A DNA stretch of 64,000 bases from Catenulispora sp. EB89 (GTDB taxonomy: Bacteria; Actinomycetota; Actinomycetes; Streptomycetales; Catenulisporaceae), in assembly GCF_041261445.1 (NCBI RefSeq), contig NZ_JBGCCU010000037.1:1-64000 (forward strand), written 5' to 3'. The notes under the pieces were generated by a model, which saw only the letters and a list, made by a program, of their open reading frames with translations, did no database searches and was not told the DNA's origin. Below are positions 1 through 8,693 of the stretch, one piece after another. Positions within the stretch are counted from its first letter, which is position 1. Each line of letters begins with the position of its first letter. Both the position numbers and the translations under genes were made by a program.

Positions 1-31
1 CCCGGGGGGCCGCCGTGTTTTTTTGGGTTTC

Positions 32-49
32 GGGGGGGGGGGGGGGGGG
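32..49. repeat. 18-base poly-G run
   Basis: Positions 32-49 are eighteen consecutive G, followed at once by C-rich runs ending near 70. No gene is visible in the first 150 bases. Such a tract is prone to slippage and may also be a sequencing or assembly edge effect. Confidence 0.6.
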
Positions 50-87
50 TCGGCCCCCCCCCGCCCCCCGACCGCTCTTTGCTTGCT

Positions 88-129
88 TTCTGCTTCTTGC
101 CTTCTGCTTCTTGCCTTCTGCTTCTTGCT
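88..129. repeat. 14-bp tandem repeat, three copies
   Basis: The unit TTCTGCTTCTTGCC occurs at 88-101 and 102-115, and with one change at 116-129; degenerate pyrimidine-rich copies flank both sides (about 77-140). It lies just downstream of the stop of the minus-strand regulator gene. Function is unknown; simple-sequence expansion is the plain explanation. Confidence 0.8.
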
Positions 130-153
130 TTCTGCTTTCCGGCGCCCGGCCTG

Positions 154-849
154 CTACCCCTGCGCCGACCGCTTCTCGCTCAACGTGTTCCGCAGCCACT
201 GCTCGATGCTCACGATGTGGATCGTCGCCCACGCCCGGGCCCCCTCGGAGTCCCGCTCGGCCAGCGCGTCCAAGATCGCCGTGTGCTCCATCAACGTCCG
301 GGTCAGCGCCCCCTCCTGCGTCAGCCCGCGCCAGACCCGCGCGCGCGTCGTCGGCCCCGACAGGCTGTCCAGCAGCGAGCCCAGCACGACGTTCCGCGAG
401 CAGGCCGCGATCCGGCTGTGGAACTCCAGGTCGTTGCGCACCAGGTCCTCGACCGTCGGGGCGTTCCCGATCAGCGCCAGGTGCGCGCGCAGGTCGGCCA
501 CCTCCTCGTCGGTGATGCGCTGCGCGGCCATCGCCGTGGCGGCCGGCTCCAGGATGCGGCGTACCTCAAGAAATTCAAGAACGGTGTCGTCGCGGTGGAA
601 GTCCACCACGAAGCTCATCGCCTCCAGCAGCCGCGCCGGCTCCAGGCTGGTGACGTAAGTACCGTCGCCCTGCCGGACGTCCAGCACGTGGATCAGCGAC
701 AGGGCCCGCACCGCCTCCCGCAGCGAGCTGCGCGAAAGGCCCAGCTCCGCGGCCAGGTCCGCCTCCTTGGGCAGGCGGTCGCCGGGCCGGAGCCGGCCCT
801 TGATGATCATCTCTTTGATCTTCTCGATCGCCTCGTCCGTGACCGCCAT
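154..849 (-). CDS. FadR-subfamily GntR transcriptional regulator
   Basis: A 231-residue DNA-binding repressor or activator of the GntR superfamily. Residues 1-70 form the winged helix-turn-helix, with the typical GDRLPKEADLAAELGLSR and REAVRALSLIHVL stretches. Residues 80-225 form the all-helical FCD ligand domain, whose metal-binding pattern (D in RNDLEFH, H in EFHSRIA, H in MEHTAIL) is visible. Such FCD regulators usually sense organic or sugar acids. The gene is divergent from the esterase gene at 946, with about 96 bp between the starts. No good Shine-Dalgarno sequence precedes the ATG. Its length is normal for the family. The ligand and target genes cannot be read from the sequence. Confidence 0.88.
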   Translation of the reverse strand: MAVTDEAIEKIKEMIIKGRLRPGDRLPKEADLAAELGLSRSSLREAVRALSLIHVLDVRQGDGTYVTSLEPARLLEAMSFVVDFHRDDTVLEFLEVRRILEPAATAMAAQRITDEEVADLRAHLALIGNAPTVEDLVRNDLEFHSRIAACSRNVVLGSLLDSLSGPTTRARVWRGLTQEGALTRTLMEHTAILDALAERDSEGARAWATIHIVSIEQWLRNTLSEKRSAQG

Positions 850-945
850 GCGGTCATTGTGCCAGCGCCGGGGGCCGGTGGCCTGCGGCGGCTACGTAGG
901 CAACCCTTACCCAGAACTGACAGCGCCCCCGCGAAGATCGAGGCC

Positions 946-2214
946 GTGGACGTGTCGTTGCTGGCCGGCTGGCTGCCGTGGACCCTGCGGGTGCTCACCG
1001 TGGCGCTGGTCGTCGTCACGATCGGACGCAGGCGGCTGCGGGACCGGAAGTTCCTGCTCAAGCGCCTGCCGATCGTGCTCGGGGGATCTGTTCTGTTCGG
1101 CGTGCTGTGCGTGGTGCTGGTCCGGACGGTCGCCGGGATCTCCGATCCGCTGCCGCTCGGCCTCTGGTTCTGGCTCGCGGTCTTCGCCCTGGCCCTGGGC
1201 CTGGCGATCGTGTGCTGGCGCGGCTCACGCTGGTGGCAGCGCACGGCCGCGCCGCTGGCGATGGTGCTGGCCGTGCTCACCGCCGCCGACGCGCTGGACA
1301 TCAGCCTCGGCTACTACCCGACGCTGGCGGACATGTACGGCGAGCTCACCAACCAGGCGCTGCCGCAGCAGGTCACCCTGGCGCAGCTGGGCAGCATCCA
1401 CGGCAACACCAGGACCGGACGCATCGTCGAGGTCGACATCCCGGACACCGCCAGCGGCTTCCAACACCGCAGCGAGTACGTCTACCTGCCGCCGGCCTGG
1501 TTCCGCTCCACGCACCGCCCCAAGCTCCCGGTCGTGGAGATGATCGGCGGCGAGTACGCCGTCCCGGACAACTGGATCCGCGCCGGCGACGCCATCAAGA
1601 CCGCCGACGCCTACGCCGCCGCCCACCACGGCTTCGCCCCGGTCCTGGTCTTCGTCGACGCCTCCGGCGGCTTCAAGGTGGACACCGAGTGCGTGAACGG
1701 CCCCGCCGGCCAGGCCATGGACCACCTGGTGAAGGACATCCCGCCCTACGTCGAGAAGACCTTCGGCACCGCCACGATCCCGGCCAAATGGGCCGCTGCG
1801 GGCTGGTCCATGGGCGGCACCTGCGCCATCGACCTGGCACTCACGCACCCCACGGTCTTCGGCCACTTCCTGGACATCAGCGGCGACCTGGGCCCCAACA
1901 AGGGCGACAAGAACTCCACCATCGCCACCCTGTACGGCGGCAACGCGGCCGAGTACGCCGCCGACGACCCCGTGACCATCCTGGCCAAGCACAAGAAGTG
2001 GCCCAAGACCTTCTCCGGCATGTTCGCGGTGGGCGACCAGGAGTCGGCGCAGCCGAAGCACGCGCAGCAGCTCTCCGCCGCGCTGAACAAGGACCACGTC
2101 CCGAACCAGATCTGGACCGGCTCCGGGAAGCACTCGTGGACCTTCGCGCAGGCGGCGTTCGTGCAGGAGCTGCCGTGGCTGGCCAAGGCGGTTCAGGTGC
2201 CGGGAGCGAAGTAG
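946..2214 (+). CDS. membrane-anchored putative esterase (alpha/beta hydrolase)
   Basis: About 422 residues. The first 125 or so contain four hydrophobic helices (roughly residues 5-26, 45-68, 70-95 and 100-120). The rest is a PF00756-like esterase domain, the family that includes mycolyltransferase-type and other acyl esterases. The nucleophile is Ser288 in GWSMGG, and His396 in GSGKHSW is a good catalytic histidine. This membrane-plus-esterase layout is common in actinobacteria, where the catalytic part faces outside; the acyl substrate is not known. The open frame extends far upstream, but homology-like sequence starts near GTG 946 (GTG 952 is also possible). The long upstream extension is an antisense shadow of the GntR gene. 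Confidence 0.82.
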   Translation: MDVSLLAGWLPWTLRVLTVALVVVTIGRRRLRDRKFLLKRLPIVLGGSVLFGVLCVVLVRTVAGISDPLPLGLWFWLAVFALALGLAIVCWRGSRWWQRTAAPLAMVLAVLTAADALDISLGYYPTLADMYGELTNQALPQQVTLAQLGSIHGNTRTGRIVEVDIPDTASGFQHRSEYVYLPPAWFRSTHRPKLPVVEMIGGEYAVPDNWIRAGDAIKTADAYAAAHHGFAPVLVFVDASGGFKVDTECVNGPAGQAMDHLVKDIPPYVEKTFGTATIPAKWAAAGWSMGGTCAIDLALTHPTVFGHFLDISGDLGPNKGDKNSTIATLYGGNAAEYAADDPVTILAKHKKWPKTFSGMFAVGDQESAQPKHAQQLSAALNKDHVPNQIWTGSGKHSWTFAQAAFVQELPWLAKAVQVPGAK

Positions 2215-2297
2215 CGCACGGCGCGTGTCAGGTCTATGTTGCGGCTGAGACGATTCAGTCAGCTGAATCACTGCTCACAGACCTCGGGGGAGAAACC

Positions 2298-2714
2298 ATG
2301 ACGCAGACAGACATGACGGCTGACCAAAGCGTTGTACCGGACAGCATCAAGAAGGCGGTCAGCTTCATGCAAGCCGGCGCGGCGCTGGCGGTGGTGCAGG
2401 GAGTCGCGGGAGCACTGAGCGAGCTCAGCAGACCCGCCGTCGTCGTCCTCGAGCTCGCCATCTGCGCAGTCGCGGCCGCCGTCTGGCTGTGGGTGGCGAG
2501 CGCCTCCCAGGCAGGCCGCAACGGCGCCCGCGTGCTGGGCACCGTGTTCTTCGCCCTGTCCACGCTGGGCATCGTGCAGGTGATAGCCGGCACGTTGCAC
2601 GTCAACGCGCTGATCGTCACGGTCGACGTGCTGAGCTGGGTCGCCGGCCTCGGCACTACAGTTCTGTTGTGGCAGCGCGAGTCGACTCAGTTCTTCGAGC
2701 GCCGGAGGCACTGA
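2298..2714 (+). CDS. small four-helix membrane protein
   Basis: A 138-residue protein with four predicted membrane helices (about residues 20-43, 47-70, 80-103 and 108-130) and short polar ends. The ATG at 2298 has a GGGGGAG ribosome site at 2286-2292. No catalytic motif is visible. Similar small four-helix proteins of unknown role are frequent in actinomycetes. It follows the esterase by 83 bp and could be co-transcribed with it. Function unknown. Confidence 0.72.
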   Translation: MTQTDMTADQSVVPDSIKKAVSFMQAGAALAVVQGVAGALSELSRPAVVVLELAICAVAAAVWLWVASASQAGRNGARVLGTVFFALSTLGIVQVIAGTLHVNALIVTVDVLSWVAGLGTTVLLWQRESTQFFERRRH

Positions 2715-2810
2715 CCGCCGGCGCCGACAGCGCGAGCTTCGGCAGCAGCGCCACGAATATGACAGCGGCGGATCGGCGCGTCTAAGAAGGCGCCGTGGAA
2801 AGCTGGCGGC

Positions 2811-3542
2811 ATGACCGTCGAGTACATCCGCTATCGCATCCCCGCCGAGCGCGCAGCCGACTTCGAGGCGGCCTGTGCCGACGCGGCCGCCGCGCTCGCC
2901 GCCGACCCGGAGTGCGTCGGTTACGAGTTGACCCGAGGCGTCGACGAACCCGACCAGTACGTCTTCCGCACCACCTGGAACTCGGCGAAGACGCCGACGG
3001 CCCCGGTCGAGGACCGCCTCAAGGCCTTCGAAGCCGACGTCACCGACCGGCGCCGCTACGAGAACACCGCCGTCCGAGGTGACGGCGGCGCGGTCCCGAG
3101 CCTCTACGAATGGCTCGGCGGTGAAGAGGCCCTGCTGCGCCTGACGGAGGCCTTCTACCGCGAGGTCCTGAAGGACGACCTGCTCCAGCCGCTGTTCGCC
3201 GGCATGGACCCCGGGCACCCGCAGCACGTCGCGCTCTGGCTCGGCGAGGTCTTCGGCGGCCCCGGCACCTACACCGAATCCCACGGCGGCTACCGCCACA
3301 TGATCCGGCAGCACCTCGGCCGCGGCATTCAGGAAAAGCAGCGCCGCCGCTGGGTCAGCCTTCTGATGGACGCCGCCGACGAGGTCGGTCTCCCCGACGA
3401 CCCCGAGTTCCGCGCCGCCTTCACCAGCTACATCGAGTGGGGCACCCGGCTGGCCGTCATCAACTCGCAGCCCGGTGTGAAGGAGTACAACGCCCCGATG
3501 CCGAAATGGAACTGGGGCGGGCACCCTCCGTACCGCGGCTGA
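2811..3542 (+). CDS. antibiotic-biosynthesis-monooxygenase / truncated hemoglobin fusion
   Basis: 243 residues with two parts. Residues 1-95 resemble the ABM fold (a ferredoxin-like dimeric alpha-beta barrel): YIRYRIPAERAADFEAA, then VGYELTRGVDEPDQYVFRTTW. Residues 100-235 are a group II truncated hemoglobin: SLYEWLGGEEALLRLTEAFY at the B helix region, the heme-proximal H in YRHMIRQHLG, and WVSLLMDAADEVG. Group II globins bind O2 or NO. The ABM-globin chimera has been described before in streptomycetes, where a redox or detoxification role was proposed. The gene is convergent with the lipase-like gene. The start is supported by family alignment. Confidence 0.85.
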   Translation: MTVEYIRYRIPAERAADFEAACADAAAALAADPECVGYELTRGVDEPDQYVFRTTWNSAKTPTAPVEDRLKAFEADVTDRRRYENTAVRGDGGAVPSLYEWLGGEEALLRLTEAFYREVLKDDLLQPLFAGMDPGHPQHVALWLGEVFGGPGTYTESHGGYRHMIRQHLGRGIQEKQRRRWVSLLMDAADEVGLPDDPEFRAAFTSYIEWGTRLAVINSQPGVKEYNAPMPKWNWGGHPPYRG

Positions 3543-3590
3543 GCGGCCGGAGGGGCACCCGCCCCGGAACAACGCGATCTACTTCACGGT

Positions 3591-4853
3591 CTACTTCACG
3601 AACGTGATCGGGTACTGCGACGCCCCGCGGCCGTCCAGCAGGTGGTTGTCGTGCCCCTTCAGGAACCGGTCGAAGAACGAGTCCACCAGCGCCCGGTCGG
3701 CCGCCACCGCGCGCTTCGCGTCGACCGTCCCGTTGTCGTCGGTCAGCGTCGAAGCCGGGACCTTGCCCGCCAGCTGCGCCAGCAGCGGCTCGGCGTCGGT
3801 GAACGACTGGTGCTGGGAGTCGTTCAGCGTGATGTCGGCCTTCCAGCCCTGCTGGTGCTGCCAGAACGACGCCCACGACGGCTCGACGTGGATGCTGCTG
3901 GGGTAGCGGCCGGTGCTGCCCATCAGCAGGAGCGGCTGCTTCAGCCCGTGCAGCGCGACATCGCTCAGGTGCGTGCCGTCGGGGTTCTCGGTGAACTCCA
4001 GGGTGCCGTCCAGATTGACGCCGGCCTTGACCCGCGGGTCGTTGTACATCGTCTCCGCCGCCTCGAACCCGCCGGCGGAGTGCCCGAACATCCCGATGTC
4101 GTTCAGGTCCATCCCGGCGGTCAGCCGGTGCGGCAGGCTCGACAGCCGGTTCAGCACGAACTGGGTGTCGGCCAGGCGGATGTCCATCACTTTGGTGAGC
4201 AGGACCGTGGCCGCCGCCTGGTCGTCCCCGACCTGGGCGAAGGCCGCCAGCAGCGGCGCGTTGTCGACGACGTGGCCGTCCGGGAACTCCGTGGCCGGCG
4301 CCTCCCCGGTGTGGTCGATGGTGACCACCACATAGCCCTGCGACGCCAGGTTCTCCACCAGCGTGACATTCGAGTCCCGCGGGTCACCGGCACCGGGCGA
4401 GTACAGGACGACCGGGAAGTGGCCCGGCGCCATCGCGGCGTCCTGCACCGAGTGCGTCTTGGTCGCGGCCCAGTTCACCAGGCCGGCGGGCAGGTTGTTG
4501 CCGCTGTCCAAGCTGGCACCGATCAGAGCGGACGCCGCTGCCGGGTACTGGTTCGTGAAGGGCTTGCCGCCGGTGTGCACGGCCGGATAGAAGACGCTGA
4601 TCATCAGCTCGCGATACGGCTGCTTCGGCGTCCACGGGTCCGACCGCGAGTCGTCGACGAGCCGGAAGGTCGACTCGCCGGTGGCGTACCGGCCGGTCGG
4701 CGCGGGCAGCTTGAGCGTCTCCCCCTTGGCCGGCTTGGCGGGCTTCGAGGCCGACACGGCCGACGAGGCCGACGCCGGGAGCGTGACCGAGGCGGCGAGA
4801 CCACAAGCGACGACCCCGGCCAGAGAAGCGGCGACGAGACGAGAAGTGCGCAT
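3591..4853 (-). CDS. secreted alpha/beta hydrolase, PAF-acetylhydrolase/lipase-like
   Basis: 420 residues when started at the ATG at 4853, which has an AAGGA ribosome site and immediately encodes a Sec signal (MRTSRLVAASL followed by a hydrophobic, Ala-rich stretch ending near ASA). The mature part is an alpha/beta hydrolase resembling the platelet-activating-factor acetylhydrolase isoform II family: an oxyanion region at VVLYSPGAGDPR, nucleophile Ser259 in GHSAGG, and a late His in NDSQHQSF. It probably hydrolyses esters outside the cell. An in-frame upstream ATG would add 40 residues that hide the signal, so the downstream start is preferred. Confidence 0.85.
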   Translation of the reverse strand: MRTSRLVAASLAGVVACGLAASVTLPASASSAVSASKPAKPAKGETLKLPAPTGRYATGESTFRLVDDSRSDPWTPKQPYRELMISVFYPAVHTGGKPFTNQYPAAASALIGASLDSGNNLPAGLVNWAATKTHSVQDAAMAPGHFPVVLYSPGAGDPRDSNVTLVENLASQGYVVVTIDHTGEAPATEFPDGHVVDNAPLLAAFAQVGDDQAAATVLLTKVMDIRLADTQFVLNRLSSLPHRLTAGMDLNDIGMFGHSAGGFEAAETMYNDPRVKAGVNLDGTLEFTENPDGTHLSDVALHGLKQPLLLMGSTGRYPSSIHVEPSWASFWQHQQGWKADITLNDSQHQSFTDAEPLLAQLAGKVPASTLTDDNGTVDAKRAVAADRALVDSFFDRFLKGHDNHLLDGRGASQYPITFVK

Positions 4854-4970
4854 GAGACGTTCCTTCGGATGCGGTGACGCGGTGTTCTGACACCTTGATC
4901 CTCGCAACTCGCGCACCCCACGAACCACGGTGCTACCAGGCGTTTCACCCTTCGTGAGGGCCGAACCCGC

Positions 4971-4994
4971 CATAGGGCGGATAACCGCCCTATG
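4971..4994. terminator. perfect 10-bp inverted repeat with 4-base loop
   Basis: CATAGGGCGG at 4971-4980 and its exact complement at 4985-4994 flank the loop ATAA. It sits 45 bp past the stop of the penicillin-binding-protein gene and about 120 bp before the start of the hydrolase gene, both on the minus strand. It suits a terminator; an operator for the downstream gene is the alternative. No T-run follows. Confidence 0.55.
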
Positions 4995-5039
4995 ACAGCG
5001 TCCGCAGTCGCGTTTCCCGGATCCGGTGCCCTCCCCGGA

Positions 5040-6770
5040 TCACCCGATCCCGATCCCGTTCAGCATCGCCTTGATCGCCGGGCCCGCCTTGTCGTTGCCG
5101 AATCCGCCGTTGAGCACCACACAGGCGACGGCGATGTCGTGCTGCGGGTCCATCGCGATCATCCAGCTGTCCAGATCCCCGTTCTGCCGCTCGGCCGTGC
5201 CGGTCTTGGCGCCGAGCGTCGGGCTGATGCCGCGCAGCGAGGTGGCCGTGCCCTCCGTGATGACGCCCCGCATCAGAGTCTTGAGATCGTTGTCGACCCC
5301 GGCGGGCAGCGGCGTCGCCGGGACCTGGGTCTGCCCCGGCAGCAGGATCGGCTGCTTGAACGTGCCGGTCGCGGCCGTCGCGGCCAGCGAGGCCATCGTG
5401 AGCGGGCACATCGTGATGTCGCCCTGGCCGAAGGTCTCGGCGGCGAAGCGCTCCTGGCCGTCGGCCGCGGGGACCTGCTCGCTGCCCGCGGTGCAGTACG
5501 TGGCTGCGCCGAGCCCCATGTCCCACGGCTGGTTCATGCCGAACTGCGTCTTCGCCTCGTTCTCCAGCGCGCCGAGGCCCGACAGGCGGTTCCGCAGACC
5601 GACGTAGGACGTGTTGCAGGACTGCTCGAAGGCATCGGTCAGGGTGGCGTTCGGGTAGCCGTTCTTCAGGCCCTCGTCGTTGTGGTAGTTCTGCGACCCC
5701 ACGGTCGCGATCGCCGGACACGGCGCCGAATCCGACGGCTTGAGCCCGGCCTGGAGCAGCGCGGCGGTCGTGACCACCTTGAACGTGGAACCCGGCGCCC
5801 GCAGCGCGTGATACGCCAAGCCCGCCGTGCTCTGCGAGTTGCTGGCCATCGCCAGGACGCCGCCGGTGCTCGGCTTGATGACCACCATGCCGGACTCCGG
5901 ATACGCGGCCAGCGCATGCTCCGCGGCGGTCTGGACGCGGTTGTCGAGCGTCGACTTGATCTGCAGCGCGGCGCCGCCGCTCGGCGCGCCGATGGTGACC
6001 GGCTCGGTCCCGCCGAGCGTCGCGCCGGTGTTCGCGTCGACGAAGTTGATCTGGAGCGCGGTGGGCGCCGGAGCCCCGGACGGCTTGGCGGTCGCCAGCC
6101 GCGAGAGCACGGTCCCCAGGCTGGGATGCGCCGACGCCTGCAACGGCAGACCGGTGTCGTCAACGACCGTCGCGGCCGGCGGCGTCGCGGTGAGATTCGC
6201 CGCGCCGCCGAGCTGCGGATGGATGACCGCCGAGGACCAGTGGACCAGCGGAGTCCTCGCGCTACCGCTCGCCGGGACGACCGCGAGGACCGAGTTGTAC
6301 GTCCACTGCAAACCGCCGTCGAAGGTGTCCACGACGCTGAAGTTGTAGTGCGCCGCCGGGTCCGGCGCGGCGCCGGTCGCAGGGATCTGCGATCCGAGGG
6401 TGAGCTGTGTGGACTTAGGATTCAGCGACTTCATGACCGCTTGCAGCCGCGGACCGGCGGCGGTCGCGTTGTCGGTGAGGGAGCCGGCCTTGGTGTAGTC
6501 GCCCGACGCCCACGCGGCCAGGAAGTCCTTCGCGACTGCGTCCGGCGTCGAGGGCGTGTCGCCGGACCCGGACGCCCCCGCCGCCCCGGACGCCCCCGAC
6601 GACGCCGCGCCGCCGCCCGGCCCCGCCTGCGCCGTCGGCGACGTGCCCGCGCCGCTGTGATCGGACCGCAGCCAGAGCGCCACGGACGCGGTCGCCACCA
6701 CCGCGGCCGTGACGACCGCCGCGGTGACGGTCCTTGAAGTGCGGCGTCCCCGCCGTTGCATGCCTGCCAT
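5040..6770 (-). CDS. penicillin-binding protein (D,D-transpeptidase)
   Basis: 576 residues: a short cytoplasmic basic head (QRRGRRTSR), one membrane helix (about 13-35), an Ala/Gly/Ser-rich linker, an NTF2-like MecA-N domain (about 75-190, starting DAVAKDFLAAWASGDY), and a transpeptidase domain with all three active-site motifs: S328-T-F-K331, S384-C-N386 and K522-T-G524. It cross-links peptidoglycan at the outer membrane face. The domain order resembles class B PBPs of the actinobacterial PbpA/penicillin-binding-transpeptidase type. Two close ATG codons (6770, 6761) are possible starts, neither with a strong ribosome site. It is divergent from the LysR gene and so may share control with the beta-lactamase homologue. 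Confidence 0.9.
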   Translation of the reverse strand: MAGMQRRGRRTSRTVTAAVVTAAVVATASVALWLRSDHSGAGTSPTAQAGPGGGAASSGASGAAGASGSGDTPSTPDAVAKDFLAAWASGDYTKAGSLTDNATAAGPRLQAVMKSLNPKSTQLTLGSQIPATGAAPDPAAHYNFSVVDTFDGGLQWTYNSVLAVVPASGSARTPLVHWSSAVIHPQLGGAANLTATPPAATVVDDTGLPLQASAHPSLGTVLSRLATAKPSGAPAPTALQINFVDANTGATLGGTEPVTIGAPSGGAALQIKSTLDNRVQTAAEHALAAYPESGMVVIKPSTGGVLAMASNSQSTAGLAYHALRAPGSTFKVVTTAALLQAGLKPSDSAPCPAIATVGSQNYHNDEGLKNGYPNATLTDAFEQSCNTSYVGLRNRLSGLGALENEAKTQFGMNQPWDMGLGAATYCTAGSEQVPAADGQERFAAETFGQGDITMCPLTMASLAATAATGTFKQPILLPGQTQVPATPLPAGVDNDLKTLMRGVITEGTATSLRGISPTLGAKTGTAERQNGDLDSWMIAMDPQHDIAVACVVLNGGFGNDKAGPAIKAMLNGIGIG

Positions 6771-6830
6771 AGTTCGTAAGGAAAGCCTGCGGTTCGTGAT
6801 CCTGTCCAAGAGTCGTATGGGAAACACATC

Positions 6831-6848
6831 CATAGCGAAGTGACTATG
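6831..6848. promoter_or_regulatory. candidate LysR operator and leaderless promoter
   Basis: CATAG at 6831-6835 and CTATG at 6844-6848 form a dyad with an 8-bp spacer, between the divergent PBP and LysR genes, where LysR-type regulators normally bind. TATGAT (6845-6850) lies 8 bases before the LysR ATG, which has no ribosome site, so the LysR mRNA may be leaderless. This is inference from spacing alone. Confidence 0.4.
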
Positions 6849-6858
6849 ATCCAATGTC

Positions 6859-7809
6859 ATGGACCTCTTGGCGCACCTCCGGTACTTCCGTGTGGTCGCT
6901 GAGGAACAGCACTTCGGACGGGCCGCCAGCCGGCTGCGGCTGGCACAGCCGTCGCTGTCGCAGCGGATCCAGCGGCTGGAGCGGGAGTTCGGGGTGCGGC
7001 TGTTCGACCGGGGACGCGGCGGCGCCGTGCTGACCCCGGCCGGGCAGCTGGTGCTGGCGCAGAGCGAGGCCGTCCTCGACGCCGCGGACCGGCTGCGGTC
7101 GGTGGTGGAGCGGCTGCAGGACGGCGAGGCCGGGACGTTGCGCGCGGCGGTGCCGGCGCACCTCGGCGGCGCGGCGGTGGCGGCGCTGCTGACGGCGTTC
7201 CAGGAGCGCAGTCCCGGCAGCGAACTCGACCTCCGCGAGCTCACCACGGCCGAGCAGACGGCGGAGTTGGCGGCGGGCACGCTGGACGCCGGAATCGTGC
7301 GGCATCCCTGTCTCGCGGCAGGACTGTCGTTCGGGCCGATGCTGCATCAGCCATTGGGCGTGTTGCTGCGCGAGGACGATCCGCTCGCGGCCCGGCCCGA
7401 GGTCGATCTCAGAGCCCTGACGGGACGCGGACTGGCCATGCCGCCGCGCACGAACAGCCCGGCGCTGCACGACGAGACGCTGACCGCGTGTGCCCGCCAC
7501 GGTTTCACGCCGACAGCCATCCGCACGGTCGAAGGGCTCGAATTCACCCGCGCGCTCATCCTGTCCGGCGCCGACCTGGTCGCGCTGATCCCCGAGCCGC
7601 CGCCGGAGCCCGGCACGACCTGGCGTCCGCTGTCCGGCCGTCCGCTGTCCTGGCGCACGTCCACGGCCTGGCGCGCCGGGCACGACGGACCGGCCGTGCG
7701 CGTCTTCGCCGCGGCCGCCGACCTCGCGCTGCGCGTCCACGCCGGCATGTACGCGGCGTCCGCCGAACGTCCGCGCGCCGCCCGGCCGGAGACGGAGTTC
7801 GCGTTGTGA
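6859..7809 (+). CDS. LysR-family transcriptional regulator
   Basis: 316 residues. The N-terminal winged helix-turn-helix (residues 1-60) is canonical: LLAHLRYFRVVAEEQHFGRA, then LAQPSLSQRIQRLE and VRLFDR. It is followed by a linker helix and the periplasmic-binding-protein-like effector domain (about 90-300). Its stop codon overlaps the GTG of the beta-lactamase homologue, so the two are translationally coupled. The divergent neighbour is a PBP gene. By analogy with AmpR and the Streptomyces BlaA-type regulators it may respond to cell-wall fragments; this is inferred from context only. Confidence 0.9.
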   Translation: MDLLAHLRYFRVVAEEQHFGRAASRLRLAQPSLSQRIQRLEREFGVRLFDRGRGGAVLTPAGQLVLAQSEAVLDAADRLRSVVERLQDGEAGTLRAAVPAHLGGAAVAALLTAFQERSPGSELDLRELTTAEQTAELAAGTLDAGIVRHPCLAAGLSFGPMLHQPLGVLLREDDPLAARPEVDLRALTGRGLAMPPRTNSPALHDETLTACARHGFTPTAIRTVEGLEFTRALILSGADLVALIPEPPPEPGTTWRPLSGRPLSWRTSTAWRAGHDGPAVRVFAAAADLALRVHAGMYAASAERPRAARPETEFAL

Positions 7810-8693
7810 GTGAAGCCGTTTCCCCGTCCAACGCCGCCACTCGGCGCGCCGTGACCCGCATCAACGCCGCCTTCGCCGACGCCAGTGTCACGGGCCAACT
7901 GCACGCGCTGGACATCGACTCCGGCGCCACAGTCTCCGTGGCCGCCACGCACCTGATGCCGACCAGCAGTCTCCACAAGGTGTGCCTGCTCGCGACCCTG
8001 TACCGGGAAGCCGCCGCCGGCCGCCTGGACCGCACGCGGCAGATCGAGATCCCGGCTGCCGAGCGCACGCCTGGCTTGTCGGGCCTCGCCGTGATGCGCG
8101 ATGCCGTGCGCATGTCCCTGCGAGACCTCGCGACCCTCGTCGTCGCCGTCAGCGACAACGCCGCCGCCGACGTTCTGTGGCGCGAAATCGGCTTCGACGC
8201 CGTCAACCGCACCATGGCCGAGCTCGGTCTGACCGATACGATCGCGGTCCACGACATGGCGGCCATCAGGGACGCGCTGCGGGCCCACCCGAACCTGACC
8301 GACCCCGCCGCGGTCGCCGCTGTCAGCATCCTGAGTCCCTTGCGCACCAACCGCTCCACGGCGCGCCAGATGGCCGAGCTGTTCGCCGCCGTGTGGCGCG
8401 ACGAGGTCTGTACCGGAGACCTGGCCGAAGAGCTGCGCTCGCTGCTCGGGCTCCAAGCCTGGACGCACCGCATGGCCTCCGGCTTCCCGTTCGACGACGT
8501 CCGGGTCAGCGGCAAGACCGCCACGCTGCCGACGCTGCGCCACGAGGCCGGCGTCATCGAGTACCCCGACGGCGGCCGCTACGCCGTCGCCGTCTTCACG
8601 CGCGCCGCCTCCACCGCCTCGATCCTGCCCGCCGCCGACGCCGTGATCGGCACCGCGGCCCGCATCGCGGTGGACGCACTGCGCTCGCTGTAG
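7806..8693 (+). CDS. class A beta-lactamase homologue (serine hydrolase)
   Basis: 295 residues from a GTG at 7806 that overlaps the LysR stop (GTGA). Active-site motifs of class A enzymes are present: S55-L-H-K58, the SDN loop in VVAVSDNAAADV, and a KTA variant of KTG in VSGKTATLPT. The Glu of the omega loop expected in true class A beta-lactamases is not obvious. No signal peptide or lipobox precedes the domain, which begins within about 20 residues, whereas real beta-lactamases are exported. It may be a cytoplasmic D-Ala-D-Ala-type hydrolase or esterase relative rather than a resistance enzyme. Length fits the family. Confidence 0.8.
   Translation: MSEAVSPSNAATRRAVTRINAAFADASVTGQLHALDIDSGATVSVAATHLMPTSSLHKVCLLATLYREAAAGRLDRTRQIEIPAAERTPGLSGLAVMRDAVRMSLRDLATLVVAVSDNAAADVLWREIGFDAVNRTMAELGLTDTIAVHDMAAIRDALRAHPNLTDPAAVAAVSILSPLRTNRSTARQMAELFAAVWRDEVCTGDLAEELRSLLGLQAWTHRMASGFPFDDVRVSGKTATLPTLRHEAGVIEYPDGGRYAVAVFTRAASTASILPAADAVIGTAARIAVDALRSL

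Noticed and set aside
79-945. Upstream extension of the esterase frame
   Set aside because: It is antisense to the FadR-type regulator and low in complexity; membrane helices and family sequence begin at 946.
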